Counted from the stretch's first letter, positions 14,624-23,704 are shown. The stretch is DNA of 63,267 bases from Blautia wexlerae (GCF_013300825.1 NZ_JAAIMY010000023.1:1-63267), one strand, 5' to 3'. A program made the numbers and translations. Notes: generated by a model not told the origin, from the sequence alone.

Positions 14624-15151
14624 CTATATTCCTTTATTATGCGCATTTACTTCTATCGCATAAACCAATTCCGTATGTTCATCAAACAAAACCCACTCCA
14701 CCAGATCAAAATCATCTGGATGTTCCTTCAAAAATCCAGCAACTGTATTTACTGCAATTCTTGCTGCAAGTCCAACCGGAAATGAATACACTCCTGTAGA
14801 AATTGACGGAAATGCGATTTTTCTGATTTTGTGTTCCAGTGCCAGCTGCATAGAAGATAAATAACAGCTTGCAAGTAATTCTTTTTCATTTTGATTCCCA
14901 CCATTCCATATTGGTCCTACTGTATGGATAACATACTCACAAGGGAGCTTATATGCTTTTGTAATTTTTGCCTTCCCTGTCTCACATCCATGTAATGTTC
15001 TGCATTCTTCCAAAAGTTCTGGTCCTGCTGCTCTGTGAATTGCTCCATCCACACCTCCGCCACCAAGAAGTGAATTATTCGCAGCATTTACGATTGCCTG
15101 AACATCTGTAATTTTTGTAATGTCTCCTCTGATTGTTTTCAACAATTCCAT
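14624..15151 (-). CDS. Macrodomain protein (O-acetyl-ADP-ribose deacetylase-like)
   Basis: A single macrodomain of about 175 residues. ADP-ribose contacts are visible: RGDIT, the [19 protein letters not shown] loop and the [10 protein letters not shown] phosphate loop. Enzymes of this group remove acetyl from O-acetyl-ADP-ribose or reverse ADP-ribosylation. The start is uncertain: ATG at 15151 ([10 protein letters not shown]) fits the family best, but the frame is open to ATG 15202 (MEQMTFWK...). Neither has a strong ribosome site. A short direct repeat and the remnant of another gene lie just upstream. Confidence 0.88.
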   Translation of the reverse strand: MELLKTIRGDITKITDVQAIVNAANNSLLGGGGVDGAIHRAAGPELLEECRTLHGCETGKAKITKAYKLPCEYVIHTVGPIWNGGNQNEKELLASCYLSSMQLALEHKIRKIAFPSISTGVYSFPVGLAARIAVNTVAGFLKEHPDDFDLVEWVLFDEHTELVYAIEVNAHNKGI

Positions 15152-15189
15152 AATTTCTTTACTCACACTTTCTGTATTCTTCCAAAATG

Positions 15190-15264
15190 TCATTTGCTCC
15201 ATAGATATTCTGGGAGTGTTCCATATTGCTGTTGCACATATTCAAAGATTTCTTCTTTACTCAC
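15190..15264 (-). pseudogene. 5' remnant of a MmcQ/YjbR family gene
   Basis: From a GTG at 15262-15264 the 24 codons encode [23 protein letters not shown] and then TGA. This matches my memory of the start of MmcQ/YjbR proteins, which bind DNA and are about 110 residues long. The rest is gone. The 15-bp sequence that starts this remnant (15253-15267) is repeated exactly at 15155-15169 inside the macrodomain gene region, which may mark the deletion or insertion point. Confidence 0.55.
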
Positions 15265-15267
15265 ACT

Positions 15268-15555
15268 CTATTCAGTTCCTGTTTTCTCTTATGTCCTGTT
15301 CTCAATCATACCACATTTCCAACCTTCCTACTACTGCCCAAATCTTTTTGCAATTTGAACCTCTATTCCTGCAAGTATTATAAATTGCTTTATAGTTAGC
15401 TACCGAAATCGCCACATTTTTCTTAAAAATCATGCGAAGTTTTCGTTAAGAAGTTCGTACGCAGGTTTTACGAAAACCATGACGAACATTTTACGAAAAT
15501 CCGTTTAAAAAGTTACATGAATTTATAATGCAATATATGAAGTGGTGTATATAAG
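15268..15555. other. Intergenic stretch, AT-rich, no gene seen
   Basis: No open frame with a ribosome site was found. The part 15431-15508 repeats the motif TTTTACGAAAA with flanking variations (GGTTTTACGAAAACC at about 15463-15477 is an almost perfect hairpin). It could be a regulatory site or a decayed repeat. Confidence 0.4.
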
Positions 15556-15592
15556 AAAAACCCTTGAAAATACTGGATTTTCAAGGGTTTTA
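15556..15592 (-). terminator. Intrinsic terminator of the rpsB-tsf operon
   Basis: AAAAACCCTTGAAAAT (15556-15571) and ATTTTCAAGGGTTTT form the hairpin, followed by TTTTTC on the minus strand, 30 bases after the tsf stop codon. Confidence 0.9.
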
Positions 15593-15623
15593 AGACTCTT
15601 TTTAAAGTTCTGCAAAAACCAGA

Positions 15624-16562
15624 TTACTGTGCCATCTGTTTTGCAACTTCTTCTGCAAAGTTCTCTTCTTTCTTTTCGATACCATCACCTGTCTCGTAAC
15701 GTACGAAACCTTTAACAGTGATCTTAGCACCGTTTTCTTTAGCAACCTGCTCTACGTATTTAGCTACAGACTGTTTTCCGTCTTCAGCTTTAACGTATGT
15801 CTGGTCAAGAAGGCAGATTTCTTTAAGCTCTTTTTTGATACGTCCTGTGATCATTCCTTCGATAACCTTAGCCGGTTTCTGGGATTCTTTCGGATCGTTC
15901 TGGATCTGAGCCATAAGGATTTCTTTCTCATGCTCAATGTATTCTGCGCTTACTTCGCTATCGCTTGTGTACTGTGGTTTCAGAGCTGCAATCTGCATTG
16001 CTACGTTCTTAGCCATTTCTTTAACAGCATCGTTAACTACGTCTGTTTCAACGTCTACAAGAACACCGATCTTACCGCCCATATGTGTGTAGGAAGCAAC
16101 GAAACCGTTCTCTTCTGTAACCTGAGCAAATCTTCTGATGTTCATGTTCTCGCCGATAACTGCGATCTGAGCTGCAAGAGCTTCTTTAACAGTCTTAGTT
16201 GTATCAAGTGCCCATGCTTCTGCAAGGAAAGCATCGATATCTGCTGCTGTTGTGTTCATAGCCTGAGCTGCTACATCTGCAACGTAGTTCTGGAATTTTT
16301 CATTCTTAGCTACGAAGTCTGTCTCAGCGTTAACTTCTACAACAACTGCTTTCTTTCCGTCTTCGGAAACTAAAGTTTTGCAAAGACCTTCTGCTGCTAC
16401 ACGGCTTGCTTTCTTCTGTGCTGTAGCAAGACCTTTTTCGCGAAGGAATTCTACTGCTTTATCCATATCACCTTCTGTAGCTGTAAGAGCTTTCTTACAA
16501 TCCATCATTCCGGCGCCGGTCATTTCTCTTAATTCTTTTACCTGTGCTGCTGTGATAGCCAT
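15624..16562 (-). CDS. tsf: Translation elongation factor Ts
   Basis: EF-Ts exchanges GDP for GTP on EF-Tu. The protein has 312 residues: an N-terminal UBA-like region (VKELREMTGAGMMDCKKALT), the TDFVAKN motif of the core subdomain and a long second core repeat. A Lys/Glu-rich end (EKKEENFAEEVAKQMAQ) is slightly longer than in many bacteria. The start ATG at 16562 has AGGAGGAAA. It follows rpsB as in most bacteria. Confidence 0.97.
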   Translation of the reverse strand: MAITAAQVKELREMTGAGMMDCKKALTATEGDMDKAVEFLREKGLATAQKKASRVAAEGLCKTLVSEDGKKAVVVEVNAETDFVAKNEKFQNYVADVAAQAMNTTAADIDAFLAEAWALDTTKTVKEALAAQIAVIGENMNIRRFAQVTEENGFVASYTHMGGKIGVLVDVETDVVNDAVKEMAKNVAMQIAALKPQYTSDSEVSAEYIEHEKEILMAQIQNDPKESQKPAKVIEGMITGRIKKELKEICLLDQTYVKAEDGKQSVAKYVEQVAKENGAKITVKGFVRYETGDGIEKKEENFAEEVAKQMAQ

Positions 16563-16622
16563 TTCATTTTCCTCCTGAATAATATTCGTAAATCGCCCGG
16601 AGGGGCTTTTCCTTTTTCAATG

Positions 16623-16648
16623 ACAGGAAAGCCTGTCGGCTTTCCTGT
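16623..16648 (-). other. Hairpin between rpsB and tsf
   Basis: ACAGGAAAGCC (16623-16633) and GGCTTTCCTGT (16638-16648) form an 11-bp perfect stem with a 4-base loop. No T run follows, so it is not a normal terminator; it may mark an RNA processing site or tune the ratio of S2 to EF-Ts. Confidence 0.5.
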
Positions 16649-16662
16649 ACTGGTTCAAAAAA

Positions 16663-17406
16663 TTATTCTTCTGTAGCTGCGAACTCTTCAGATTCAGCTT
16701 CGATTTCACCGTCTACATCTGCAGTACCCTGTTTTGCTTCGATAACAGCGTCTGCCATTTTGGAAACGATTAATTTTACTGCACGGATTGCATCATCGTT
16801 ACCCGGAATTACATAATCCAGTTCTTCCGGATCACAGTTTGTATCGCAGATACCGATAAGCGGGATTCCTAATGTATGAGCTTCCTGTACGCAGATTCTT
16901 TCTTTCTTAGGATCTACGATGAAGATTGCATCCGGAAGTCTCTTCATTTCTTTGATACCACCAATGTTTTTCTGTAATTTGGCAAGTTCTTTTTTCAGCT
17001 CAATAACTTCTTTCTTAGGAAGAACGTCAAATGTTCCATCAGCTTCCATAGCTTCGATTTCTTTCAGTCTTGCAATACGGCTCTGGATAGTTTTGAAGTT
17101 TGTAAGCATACCACCTAACCATCTCTCGTTTACATAGAACTGTCCGCAACGCTCTGCTTCTGTTTTGATAGCATCCTGAGCCTGTTTCTTTGTTCCTACG
17201 AATAAGATGCTTCCACCGTCTGCTACGATATCAGCGATTGCATTGTAAGCATCGTCAACCATACCTACAGACTGCTGTAAGTCGATGATGTAGATACCGT
17301 TTCTCTCTGTGTAGATGTATGGAGCCATTTTAGGGTTCCATCTTCTTGTCTGATGTCCGAAATGTACGCCTGCTTCTAAAAGCTGTTTCATTGAAATAAC
17401 GCTCAT
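16663..17406 (-). CDS. rpsB: Small-subunit ribosomal protein S2
   Basis: The protein has 247 residues with typical S2 sequence: [53 protein letters not shown] and [15 protein letters not shown]. The acidic C-terminal tail ([18 protein letters not shown]) is common in Firmicutes. The ATG at 17406 follows AAAAAGGAGAAC. A long, GC-rich leader precedes it. Confidence 0.97.
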   Translation of the reverse strand: MSVISMKQLLEAGVHFGHQTRRWNPKMAPYIYTERNGIYIIDLQQSVGMVDDAYNAIADIVADGGSILFVGTKKQAQDAIKTEAERCGQFYVNERWLGGMLTNFKTIQSRIARLKEIEAMEADGTFDVLPKKEVIELKKELAKLQKNIGGIKEMKRLPDAIFIVDPKKERICVQEAHTLGIPLIGICDTNCDPEELDYVIPGNDDAIRAVKLIVSKMADAVIEAKQGTADVDGEIEAESEEFAATEE

Positions 17407-17545
17407 GTTTGTTCTCCTTTTTGGTTAATTTCTTCCGCCCGGTTCTTTTTCCTGGGGACCCAGCCTCACACCGCAGGGCACCATCCGCGGGAATCTCCGA
17501 ACGTGTATATTTTTGCACGCGCAATAGATGCGCATGACTCGCAAC
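17407..17545 (-). promoter_or_regulatory. Structured leader of rpsB
   Basis: With the start predicted from the promoter at 17552-17581 the mRNA has about 140 untranslated bases. They are much more GC-rich than surrounding intergenic DNA and contain complementary blocks (for example GGGTCCCC and GCCCTGCGG near 17450-17490). Ribosomal protein genes often have such leaders for feedback control. I cannot assign it to a defined leader class. Confidence 0.45.
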
Positions 17546-17551
17546 TTCTGT

Positions 17552-17581
17552 AGTATAGCATACAAAAACCCTCCATGTAAA
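17552..17581 (-). promoter_or_regulatory. Promoter of rpsB-tsf
   Basis: On the minus strand TTTACA (17576-17581), an 18-base spacer and TATACT (17552-17557). The -35 lies exactly in the loop of the upstream terminator hairpin. Confidence 0.65.
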
Positions 17582-17592
17582 GAGGGTTTTTT
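17564..17592 (-). terminator. Terminator upstream of rpsB
   Basis: AAAAACCCTC (17564-17573) and GAGGGTTTTTT (17582-17592) flank an 8-base loop. It ends the operon that finishes with rsuA. The first arm followed by TTTTTG on the minus strand gives the T tract. Confidence 0.8.
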
Positions 17593-17731
17593 GCAAATTT
17601 TTTATTATTTTTACAGTTTCTTCCAGGTTCTGATCTGCTTCTGACAAACTCAGTTTCCTGCACTTTACCGACACATGTTATAATGTCCATTATATCAGCG
17701 GACAATCAACCATGTATTCTTACAATTTTAC

Positions 17732-18499
17732 TTATTTTATGACAACACTTTCTTTTAATCTCTTTTCTTCTTCTGCAGTCAACTGTCGGCATTCGCCTTT
17801 TTTGAGATCATCCGGCAATGTCAATACTCCCATGGAAATTCGTTTCAGATAGACGACTTTCTTTCCTACTGCTTCTGTCATTCGCTTGACCTGATGGAAT
17901 TTCCCCTCTTTGATCGTAAGCTGAATTTCTGATGACCATCCTGACGGGTACTGTTCCAGTTCTGTCTCTTCAACTTTTCTTGTACTGAGGATCTTCAGTT
18001 TTGCCGGCATTGTGGGATTTTTTTCTCCGATTTCCAGACCATCTGCGAAGCGCTGCACATCCTCTTTGGTCATACATCCGTCTGTAACCGCATAATAGGT
18101 CTTGTCCACATGTTTCTTTGGAGAAAGCAATTCATGCGCCAGTGCTCCGTCGTCTGTGATCAGAAGCAGTCCTTCCGTATCTTTGTCCAGTCTTCCCACC
18201 GGAAACAGGCCTTTTCTGTCTGATGCTACAAGTTCCATCACTGTTTTGTCCCGCTTATCTTCTGTGGCACTAACATACCCTGCCGGTTTGTGCAGAAGAT
18301 AATAGACAAATTCCGGTGCCTGGGAAATTCTGTTTCCGTCCAGAACTACTTCATCCTCTTCACTGACCTTGATCTCCGATTTCTTTGCAGGCACACCGTT
18401 GACCTGGACTTTTCCTTTTTGAATAAATTTTTTTACCTCACTTCTGGTTCCTGCTCCTGCATCTGCCAGGAACTTGTCCAGACGAACTGCTTTCTTCAT
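17732..18499 (-). CDS. rsuA: 16S rRNA pseudouridine synthase, RsuA family
   Basis: The 255-residue protein has an S4 RNA-binding domain at the start (RLDKFLADAGAGTRSEVKKF), the HKPAGYVSAT segment and the catalytic GRLDKDTEGLLLI with the nucleophilic Asp. It ends with the KRISMGVLTLP block. Homologues convert U516 of 16S rRNA. The ATG at 18499 overlaps the stop of the preceding permease gene (ATGA), so it belongs to that operon. A longer upstream frame is only overlap. Confidence 0.9.
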   Translation of the reverse strand: MKKAVRLDKFLADAGAGTRSEVKKFIQKGKVQVNGVPAKKSEIKVSEEDEVVLDGNRISQAPEFVYYLLHKPAGYVSATEDKRDKTVMELVASDRKGLFPVGRLDKDTEGLLLITDDGALAHELLSPKKHVDKTYYAVTDGCMTKEDVQRFADGLEIGEKNPTMPAKLKILSTRKVEETELEQYPSGWSSEIQLTIKEGKFHQVKRMTEAVGKKVVYLKRISMGVLTLPDDLKKGECRQLTAEEEKRLKESVVIK

Positions 18500-20553
18500 T
18501 CTTCTTCCTCGCCAGTTTCTACTATTTTCTTTATAAATTCCGGCTCTTTCGCTTTCAGTACAGCAAACTCTATTCCGTTTAGCGATTCTCCGGCAGACTC
18601 TGTACTGTTCAGAGCCACTTTCACACTCACACCCGCCTCCGTTTCCAGCCATGCCGGACACTCCAATTCACGGATCAGGCTCTGGGCTAATTCTTCTTTC
18701 TGTTCAGAATCTGTGACATCCATTTCTTCTGCATTATATGTCACTGAATAATCGTACTGTTTCAGATTTTCTTTTTCCATAACAAAAGCATAACCTTTTT
18801 CTTTCAGGAAAACAAGTGTCCGCTTAAATGTCGGGAAAATATATCTTCCTACTTCTGCATAGGATTCCGGTGCAATATGCTCATCCATATCTGCATAGGA
18901 AGTAGCGTAAAGCTCCATCTGTCCACACGGGATTCCTATAAGTTCCTGCGGTGAGGCTTCTGCTATATCCTGTTTCAGCAGATCCAGCAGCTTCTGACTG
19001 TCAGATTTTTCCAATGTTACAGAGTACTGATCATCTAATTCATTTAAAGGATCTACTGTTATAAAAGACACTTTCTGTCTGTACTTTTCCAGAATATCAT
19101 ATTTATTATCTTTTAATGTTCCCTGCTCATAGCATGCTTCCAGCAGTCTGCCAAGCTGCTCCGCTGTCACTATATATTGTCTGGTAATATCGAAACCGCT
19201 CTTCTTTTTAAACTGAACTCCTATTTCTGTTCCGCTGCACTCCTTACTGTTCTGATAAGACGCAATTTCTTTTAACACTTCATAGATTTTATCTGACATT
19301 CCTGCATCTGTCCATCTGCCATAATTTCCGCCCATAAAATAAAAGAGTCTGTCCAGTTTATATGAACCAGAACTCACTTCCATCTGCGGTTCATTCACAC
19401 TCTCAGTTCCTATCCACTCCAGATTCAGACTGATTCCCTCAGTTTTTGCCATTGTCGGAATTCTTGTATCATATCCGATGGCATCTGTGTGTAATATCCA
19501 GGCACTGACAGCTACACATATTCCCAAAAGCATAAGCTGCAGCTTATGTGCTGCCATTTTACGGAAATCCATTGCAAAAATAACCTGCAAAATTCCATAA
19601 AATACAACTGTCCCCAGCACAAGCCCGAATATCCACCAGCCAGTCCTGTTCTCTTCCGGTCCGATCAGCGCAAACATCGTTCCAATTGCCAGAGCAGCAG
19701 GGATTACGACCATAAACAAAAGGATTGGTTCCAGAAATCCGTAAACAAAAGATTTTCCTGTTTTCTCAGCTGGACGCTTTGTATATGCCAGATATGCACA
19801 TACTGCCAGAACAATCAGAAGCAGTATCCCGCCCACTATAATGATCCAGAAATTCTTTTGTCCTGAATAAGTCCGCAATGCCACGGAAATAGATACAGGT
19901 GAAAGAAAAACAGATATCTTTTCTGCCATTCCCTCTTTAAGTCCCATATTCGTTCTGAAATACATCATTTCCAGCACCCATAAAAGAATGCCCAGTACCG
20001 GTCCGTAAAGGTAAACACAGCATAATGACAGAATACCTGCCAGAATATTTCCCGCAATTGCCAGTGCCAACACTGCTCCGAAATACAGCAGCAGATACAT
20101 AAGCAAATGTTCCAGAAACATTTTCCCCGCTGCCGTGATCAGATGACTACCATGTCCTTTGCTGACTGCGATCGCCATTGTGATCAGTTCCATGATCACA
20201 TATGGAACCAGATACAGCACCAAACCTCTGATTGCTTTTTCCCAAAAGAACCTGCTTCTTGTTACCGGAAGACTGTGATAAAAATCAATCTTATCTCTGG
20301 AAAAAAGATACCAGAATTCATTCAGGGCATTTACAACGGCCGCAAGCATTGTAACCAAAAAGCCTGGAACTATCAGATAGGAACAGATCATGGCAAAAGT
20401 CATCCTGTGGATTTCATCCGTCTGATTTCCGATCAGCATCAGTTCTGCTACCGGAAATGCAACCATAAACCCCAGTAACAACAGCACCAGAATCCAGGTA
20501 CTGCCTTTTAAGCTGCTTCTTAATGATCTACCAGAAAATGTTTTTGACTTCAT
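18496..20553 (-). CDS. ABC transporter permease (DUF6449-like C-terminus)
   Basis: The 685-residue protein has an N-terminal membrane region of about 10-11 helices with the FYHSLPVTRSRFFWEKAIRG motif typical of ABC-2 permeases in YtrA-regulated cassettes. A large soluble C-terminal part (about residues 370-685) resembles DUF6449. It pairs with the ATPase encoded upstream, whose gene overlaps its start by 26 bases. The operon order is GntR regulator, ATPase, permease, rsuA. Such systems respond to cell-wall antibiotics in B. subtilis, but the role here is not shown. Confidence 0.85.
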   Translation of the reverse strand: MKSKTFSGRSLRSSLKGSTWILVLLLLGFMVAFPVAELMLIGNQTDEIHRMTFAMICSYLIVPGFLVTMLAAVVNALNEFWYLFSRDKIDFYHSLPVTRSRFFWEKAIRGLVLYLVPYVIMELITMAIAVSKGHGSHLITAAGKMFLEHLLMYLLLYFGAVLALAIAGNILAGILSLCCVYLYGPVLGILLWVLEMMYFRTNMGLKEGMAEKISVFLSPVSISVALRTYSGQKNFWIIIVGGILLLIVLAVCAYLAYTKRPAEKTGKSFVYGFLEPILLFMVVIPAALAIGTMFALIGPEENRTGWWIFGLVLGTVVFYGILQVIFAMDFRKMAAHKLQLMLLGICVAVSAWILHTDAIGYDTRIPTMAKTEGISLNLEWIGTESVNEPQMEVSSGSYKLDRLFYFMGGNYGRWTDAGMSDKIYEVLKEIASYQNSKECSGTEIGVQFKKKSGFDITRQYIVTAEQLGRLLEACYEQGTLKDNKYDILEKYRQKVSFITVDPLNELDDQYSVTLEKSDSQKLLDLLKQDIAEASPQELIGIPCGQMELYATSYADMDEHIAPESYAEVGRYIFPTFKRTLVFLKEKGYAFVMEKENLKQYDYSVTYNAEEMDVTDSEQKEELAQSLIRELECPAWLETEAGVSVKVALNSTESAGESLNGIEFAVLKAKEPEFIKKIVETGEEEE

Positions 20554-21430
20554 AGCCTGCCACCTCCGTTTCGCTGATAAATATCTCCTCCAGTGTCAAT
20601 GGAATCACTTCGCAGAATATTGGATTCTGTGTCTGTACTTTCTGAAGTATTTCTTCTCTGGTCCCTCTTGCAGTAAGTATCAGAAGTGATCCCTGATGTT
20701 CTTTCTTTAAAACGTCCAATTCTTTCAAAAGTGCTTCTTCTTTTGTCTGATCCGGCAGTACACACTGGATCTTATGGATATGGAATTTCATGTCTTCCAG
20801 TTCTCTGGATAAAAGAATTCCTCCTTTGTGCAGGAATCCTACATGGTCACACACGTCCTCCAGTTCTCTCATATTATGAGATGCGATCACCGGGGTAAAA
20901 TCCCGATTCATGATTTCAGACACAAACAGACTCTTTACTGCCTGACGCATGACCGGATCAAGTCCATCGAACGTTTCATCGCATAACAGATATTTTGTCC
21001 CTGCACTGATTCCCATAATGACCAGAAGCTGTTTCTTCATTCCCTTGCTGTAGGAACTGATCCTGCGTTTCTCATCCAGATGAAACTGGTCCATTAATTT
21101 ACTGTAACGGTCAGTCATAAAGTCCGGATAATATTCTCTGTAGAAATCTTTCAGATCTGCTGCCGTATATCCCTGTGGAAAATATCCACCGTCTGAAATG
21201 TAAAATATCTGCTGTTTTATCTTTTCATTCTCATAGACCGGTTCCTGATCCACCAGGATTTCTCCTTCGTCCGGCTTTATCACTCCGGCAGCCATTCGAA
21301 GCAGCGTGCTCTTTCCTGCACCGTTGGTCCCTACCAGTCCGAAAATCTGGCGTTCACCGATTTCCATTAATACATGGTCAATGGCATGGATCTCTCCGAA
21401 AGCTTTACTGCAGTTTCTGATCTCTATCAT
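20528..21430 (-). CDS. ABC transporter ATP-binding protein (YtrB-like)
   Basis: The protein has 300 residues. Walker A GTNGAGKST, signature SYSKGMKKQ (a variant of LSGGQ, usual in this group), Walker B YLLCDETFDGLD and the H-loop IASHNM are present. The start overlaps the GntR stop by 4 bases (ATGA). A C-terminal regulatory part follows residue 210. Confidence 0.9.
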   Translation of the reverse strand: MIEIRNCSKAFGEIHAIDHVLMEIGERQIFGLVGTNGAGKSTLLRMAAGVIKPDEGEILVDQEPVYENEKIKQQIFYISDGGYFPQGYTAADLKDFYREYYPDFMTDRYSKLMDQFHLDEKRRISSYSKGMKKQLLVIMGISAGTKYLLCDETFDGLDPVMRQAVKSLFVSEIMNRDFTPVIASHNMRELEDVCDHVGFLHKGGILLSRELEDMKFHIHKIQCVLPDQTKEEALLKELDVLKKEHQGSLLILTARGTREEILQKVQTQNPIFCEVIPLTLEEIFISETEVAGYEVKNIFW

Positions 21431-21801
21431 GATTCGTCCTCCTTTTCAAAGATTTCCGCAAGCATTTTCTCCAGTTCCTCTCTGTTGAATCCTGTGTTTC
21501 TGCCTTTCTGTATCAGTGCTGTGAATTCTTTTCGGTAGCTCTCTCTGTTTATCTTCTGTACCTGAGAGCTGTCTGCTACGAAATTTCCTCTGCCTTTTAC
21601 AGGATAGATCAGTCCCAGTTTCTCCAGCTCCATATATGCACGCTGGATCGTGTTGGGATTGACGGACAGTTCTGTGGCAAGCTGCCTTACTGACGGCATC
21701 TGCGATCCCGGCGGCAGGACACCGTTCAGGATTAGGATCTGAAATTTATCTGTAACCTGTTCATAGATTGGACGCCTGTCCTGATAATCCAAAACAATCA
21801 C
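21427..21801 (-). CDS. GntR family transcriptional regulator (YtrA-like)
   Basis: The short 124-residue regulator has a winged helix-turn-helix (residues 10-75: QILILNGVLPPGSQMPSVRQ, LSVNPNTIQRAYMELE) and only a small C-terminal dimer part, as in YtrA repressors. It is first in an operon with ATPase and permease genes and should repress it. A near-palindromic candidate operator lies at 21866-21897. Confidence 0.92.
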   Translation of the reverse strand: MIVLDYQDRRPIYEQVTDKFQILILNGVLPPGSQMPSVRQLATELSVNPNTIQRAYMELEKLGLIYPVKGRGNFVADSSQVQKINRESYRKEFTALIQKGRNTGFNREELEKMLAEIFEKEDES

Positions 21802-21865
21802 TGGTGATTCCTCCTTTCTGTTACGTGTTTCATGATGTGTTGTTTTATTTTATGTGTGTACTTAG

Positions 21866-21897
21866 TGTATTAGTTGTATTGATACATTCATAATACA
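21866..21897. promoter_or_regulatory. Candidate operator of the GntR regulator
   Basis: TGTATTA (21866-21872) and TAATACA (21891-21897) are inverted around TGTAT-TG-ATACA (21875-21886); the two dyads share nearly the same centre. It lies 65 bases upstream of the regulator gene in an AT-rich stretch. The rest of the 350-base gap to 22151 holds no gene that I can see. Confidence 0.5.
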
Positions 21898-22089
21898 GAA
21901 TACTGTTGTATCTGTCAAGTACTTAATAGCTAAATACTTATTTGTCAAACAGATATTCTCTGTTTAATTCAGTAAAAGGTTATTTCCGAATCCTAATCAA
22001 ACTGTTAGGTTTTACTCTTTCCAGTACATCTAAATTTCCGTATACTGATTATTTTCTTTTTGCCTTAACATAATCTTTTTTCTAATAAC

Positions 22090-22136
22090 AAAGACACCTG
22101 CATGTGTACTGTCATTCCACAATTGCAGATGTCTTT
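22090..22136 (-). terminator. Intrinsic terminator of the CPBP protease gene
   Basis: AAAGACACCTGCA (22090-22102) and TGCAGATGTCTTT (22124-22136) pair with one mismatch, and the minus strand continues TTTGTTATT. Confidence 0.65.
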
Positions 22137-22151
22137 ATCTTGTCTCTATTT

Positions 22152-22922
22152 TTATATCATTCTTTTCTTTTTTCTTATACTGCACATCTTTTCGAAATGG
22201 GTAAGGCAATATACCACACTGATCAACAGAATCAGATAGATTAATATGAGAATCTGTACCCCATATTTCATGGAATACAAATCCAGTGCATATTCTGAGA
22301 TAAGCAGTGACCAGATGTTTGCTCCCATATGGAGCAGCATACTGCTGTAAATATTTCCACTCATTTCCAGTATCCATGCAAATGCAGTTCCGAGGATACT
22401 TGCGTATATTCCCTGCACGATATTTCCGTGATATATACCAAAGACCACTCCGGAAATCACTGCTGCCACCGGCAGCTTCATCCAGTCACGCAGACGCAGA
22501 TAGATTAACCAGCGAAAGATCATTTCCTCTGCTGCCGGCGCAACGATTCCCATCCAGAAAATCATCATAAAAAGTGATTTTCCTTCTGTAATTCTGGTCA
22601 TGCTCTCCTGATAGGTGCTGCTGTTGATAAATGACTGAAGTATTGCCATCAGGAAGTTTCCATATTGTGCAAATCCGGCTCCTGCCAGAAGTAAAAGAAC
22701 TGTTTCCGATATAGAAAGCGGTACTTTTTTCTGCGCCGGGATCAGGCCGCCAGCAATTCTTCTAACTTTATCTCTTCGATAAAAATACAATGCCGGGATC
22801 ATAGCCAGGATTCCTGTTAAGCCTGTGAGAAAAATCGTGTAATTATAGTATGTCTCTGCCGAATTTTCTGCTGTTCTTGCAAATACTGCCAACGCAGTCC
22901 CTGCAACGATCTGCGAAATCAC
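22152..22922 (-). CDS. CPBP family intramembrane metalloprotease
   Basis: This membrane protein of about 256 residues has some eight hydrophobic segments. The Abi/CPBP motifs are present: EEMIFRW (two Glu and Arg), a His in VFGIYHGN and a His in LLHMGANIW. Relatives process CAAX-like proteins or give self-immunity to bacteriocins. The start is a GTG at 22920-22922 with AGGA upstream; the frame is open further up into the end of the HAD gene, without a better start. It follows the HAD gene closely. Confidence 0.8.
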   Translation of the reverse strand: MISQIVAGTALAVFARTAENSAETYYNYTIFLTGLTGILAMIPALYFYRRDKVRRIAGGLIPAQKKVPLSISETVLLLLAGAGFAQYGNFLMAILQSFINSSTYQESMTRITEGKSLFMMIFWMGIVAPAAEEMIFRWLIYLRLRDWMKLPVAAVISGVVFGIYHGNIVQGIYASILGTAFAWILEMSGNIYSSMLLHMGANIWSLLISEYALDLYSMKYGVQILILIYLILLISVVYCLTHFEKMCSIRKKKRMI

Positions 22923-22990
22923 AAAATGGATTCCTGCCGGATATCCTGCCCTCCAGATTTTAGAAACAATATTTTGTTTTCGCAGAGGGC

Positions 22991-23638
22991 TCAGGCGAAA
23001 AAATCTACGATTCCTTCTGCAGAATCAACGATTTTCAGAGGTTTTGCCTGTTTTAGCTCTTCTTCAGTTCCATATCCGAAAGAAACTGCAATACATTCCA
23101 GGCCAGCTTTGCGTGCTCCGTATACATCATGTTCTTTATCTCCAACCATAATAACCTGATCTCTGTGTTTGTCCATATTCAGACGTTTCAGAACATCTTC
23201 GATCACTTCTGTCTTGTTTGTTCTTCGACCATTCAATTCGCTTCCGCCGATTTCTGTGAAGTACCGGGTAAGTCCAAAATGATCCATGATCTGTCTCACA
23301 TATACTTCCGGTTTAGAGGATGCTACTGCGAGAATATATCCTTTCTTCTCCAACTGTGCCAGCATGTTCTCAATTCCCGGATATACGGCATTTTCAAAGA
23401 TTCCTGTCACAGAATAGCGTTCTCTGTAAATTTCCACCGCCTGTTTTGCGGTTGCCTCATCAATCTGTGCATATTGCATAAACATCTCCATAAGCGGCGG
23501 TCCTATGAAAACCTTCAGTTTCTCAAGGTCCGGTTCAGGCTTTCCAATTCTCTCCAGTGCATACTGAACAGATTTCGTGATACCCTCTCCGGATTCTGTT
23601 AATGTTCCATCTAAATCAAACAAAATTACTTTGTACAT
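22991..23638 (-). CDS. HAD-superfamily hydrolase (phosphoglycolate phosphatase-like)
   Basis: The protein has 215 residues. HAD motif I is FDLDGTLTESG, motif II is in AVASSKPE, motif III is the Lys of KTEVIEDVL and motif IV is MVGDKEHDVYGA. The helical cap at residues 15-85 places it in subfamily I like PGPase/PpaX. The ATG at 23638 has AGGAGGAACCT. The natural substrate is not deducible. Confidence 0.9.
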   Translation of the reverse strand: MYKVILFDLDGTLTESGEGITKSVQYALERIGKPEPDLEKLKVFIGPPLMEMFMQYAQIDEATAKQAVEIYRERYSVTGIFENAVYPGIENMLAQLEKKGYILAVASSKPEVYVRQIMDHFGLTRYFTEIGGSELNGRRTNKTEVIEDVLKRLNMDKHRDQVIMVGDKEHDVYGARKAGLECIAVSFGYGTEEELKQAKPLKIVDSAEGIVDFFA

Positions 23639-23704
23639 AGGTTCCTCCTGTCTCAAAAAAATTGATATAATATGATAAATTATAGCATTGTTTTCCTGAA
23701 GCGT

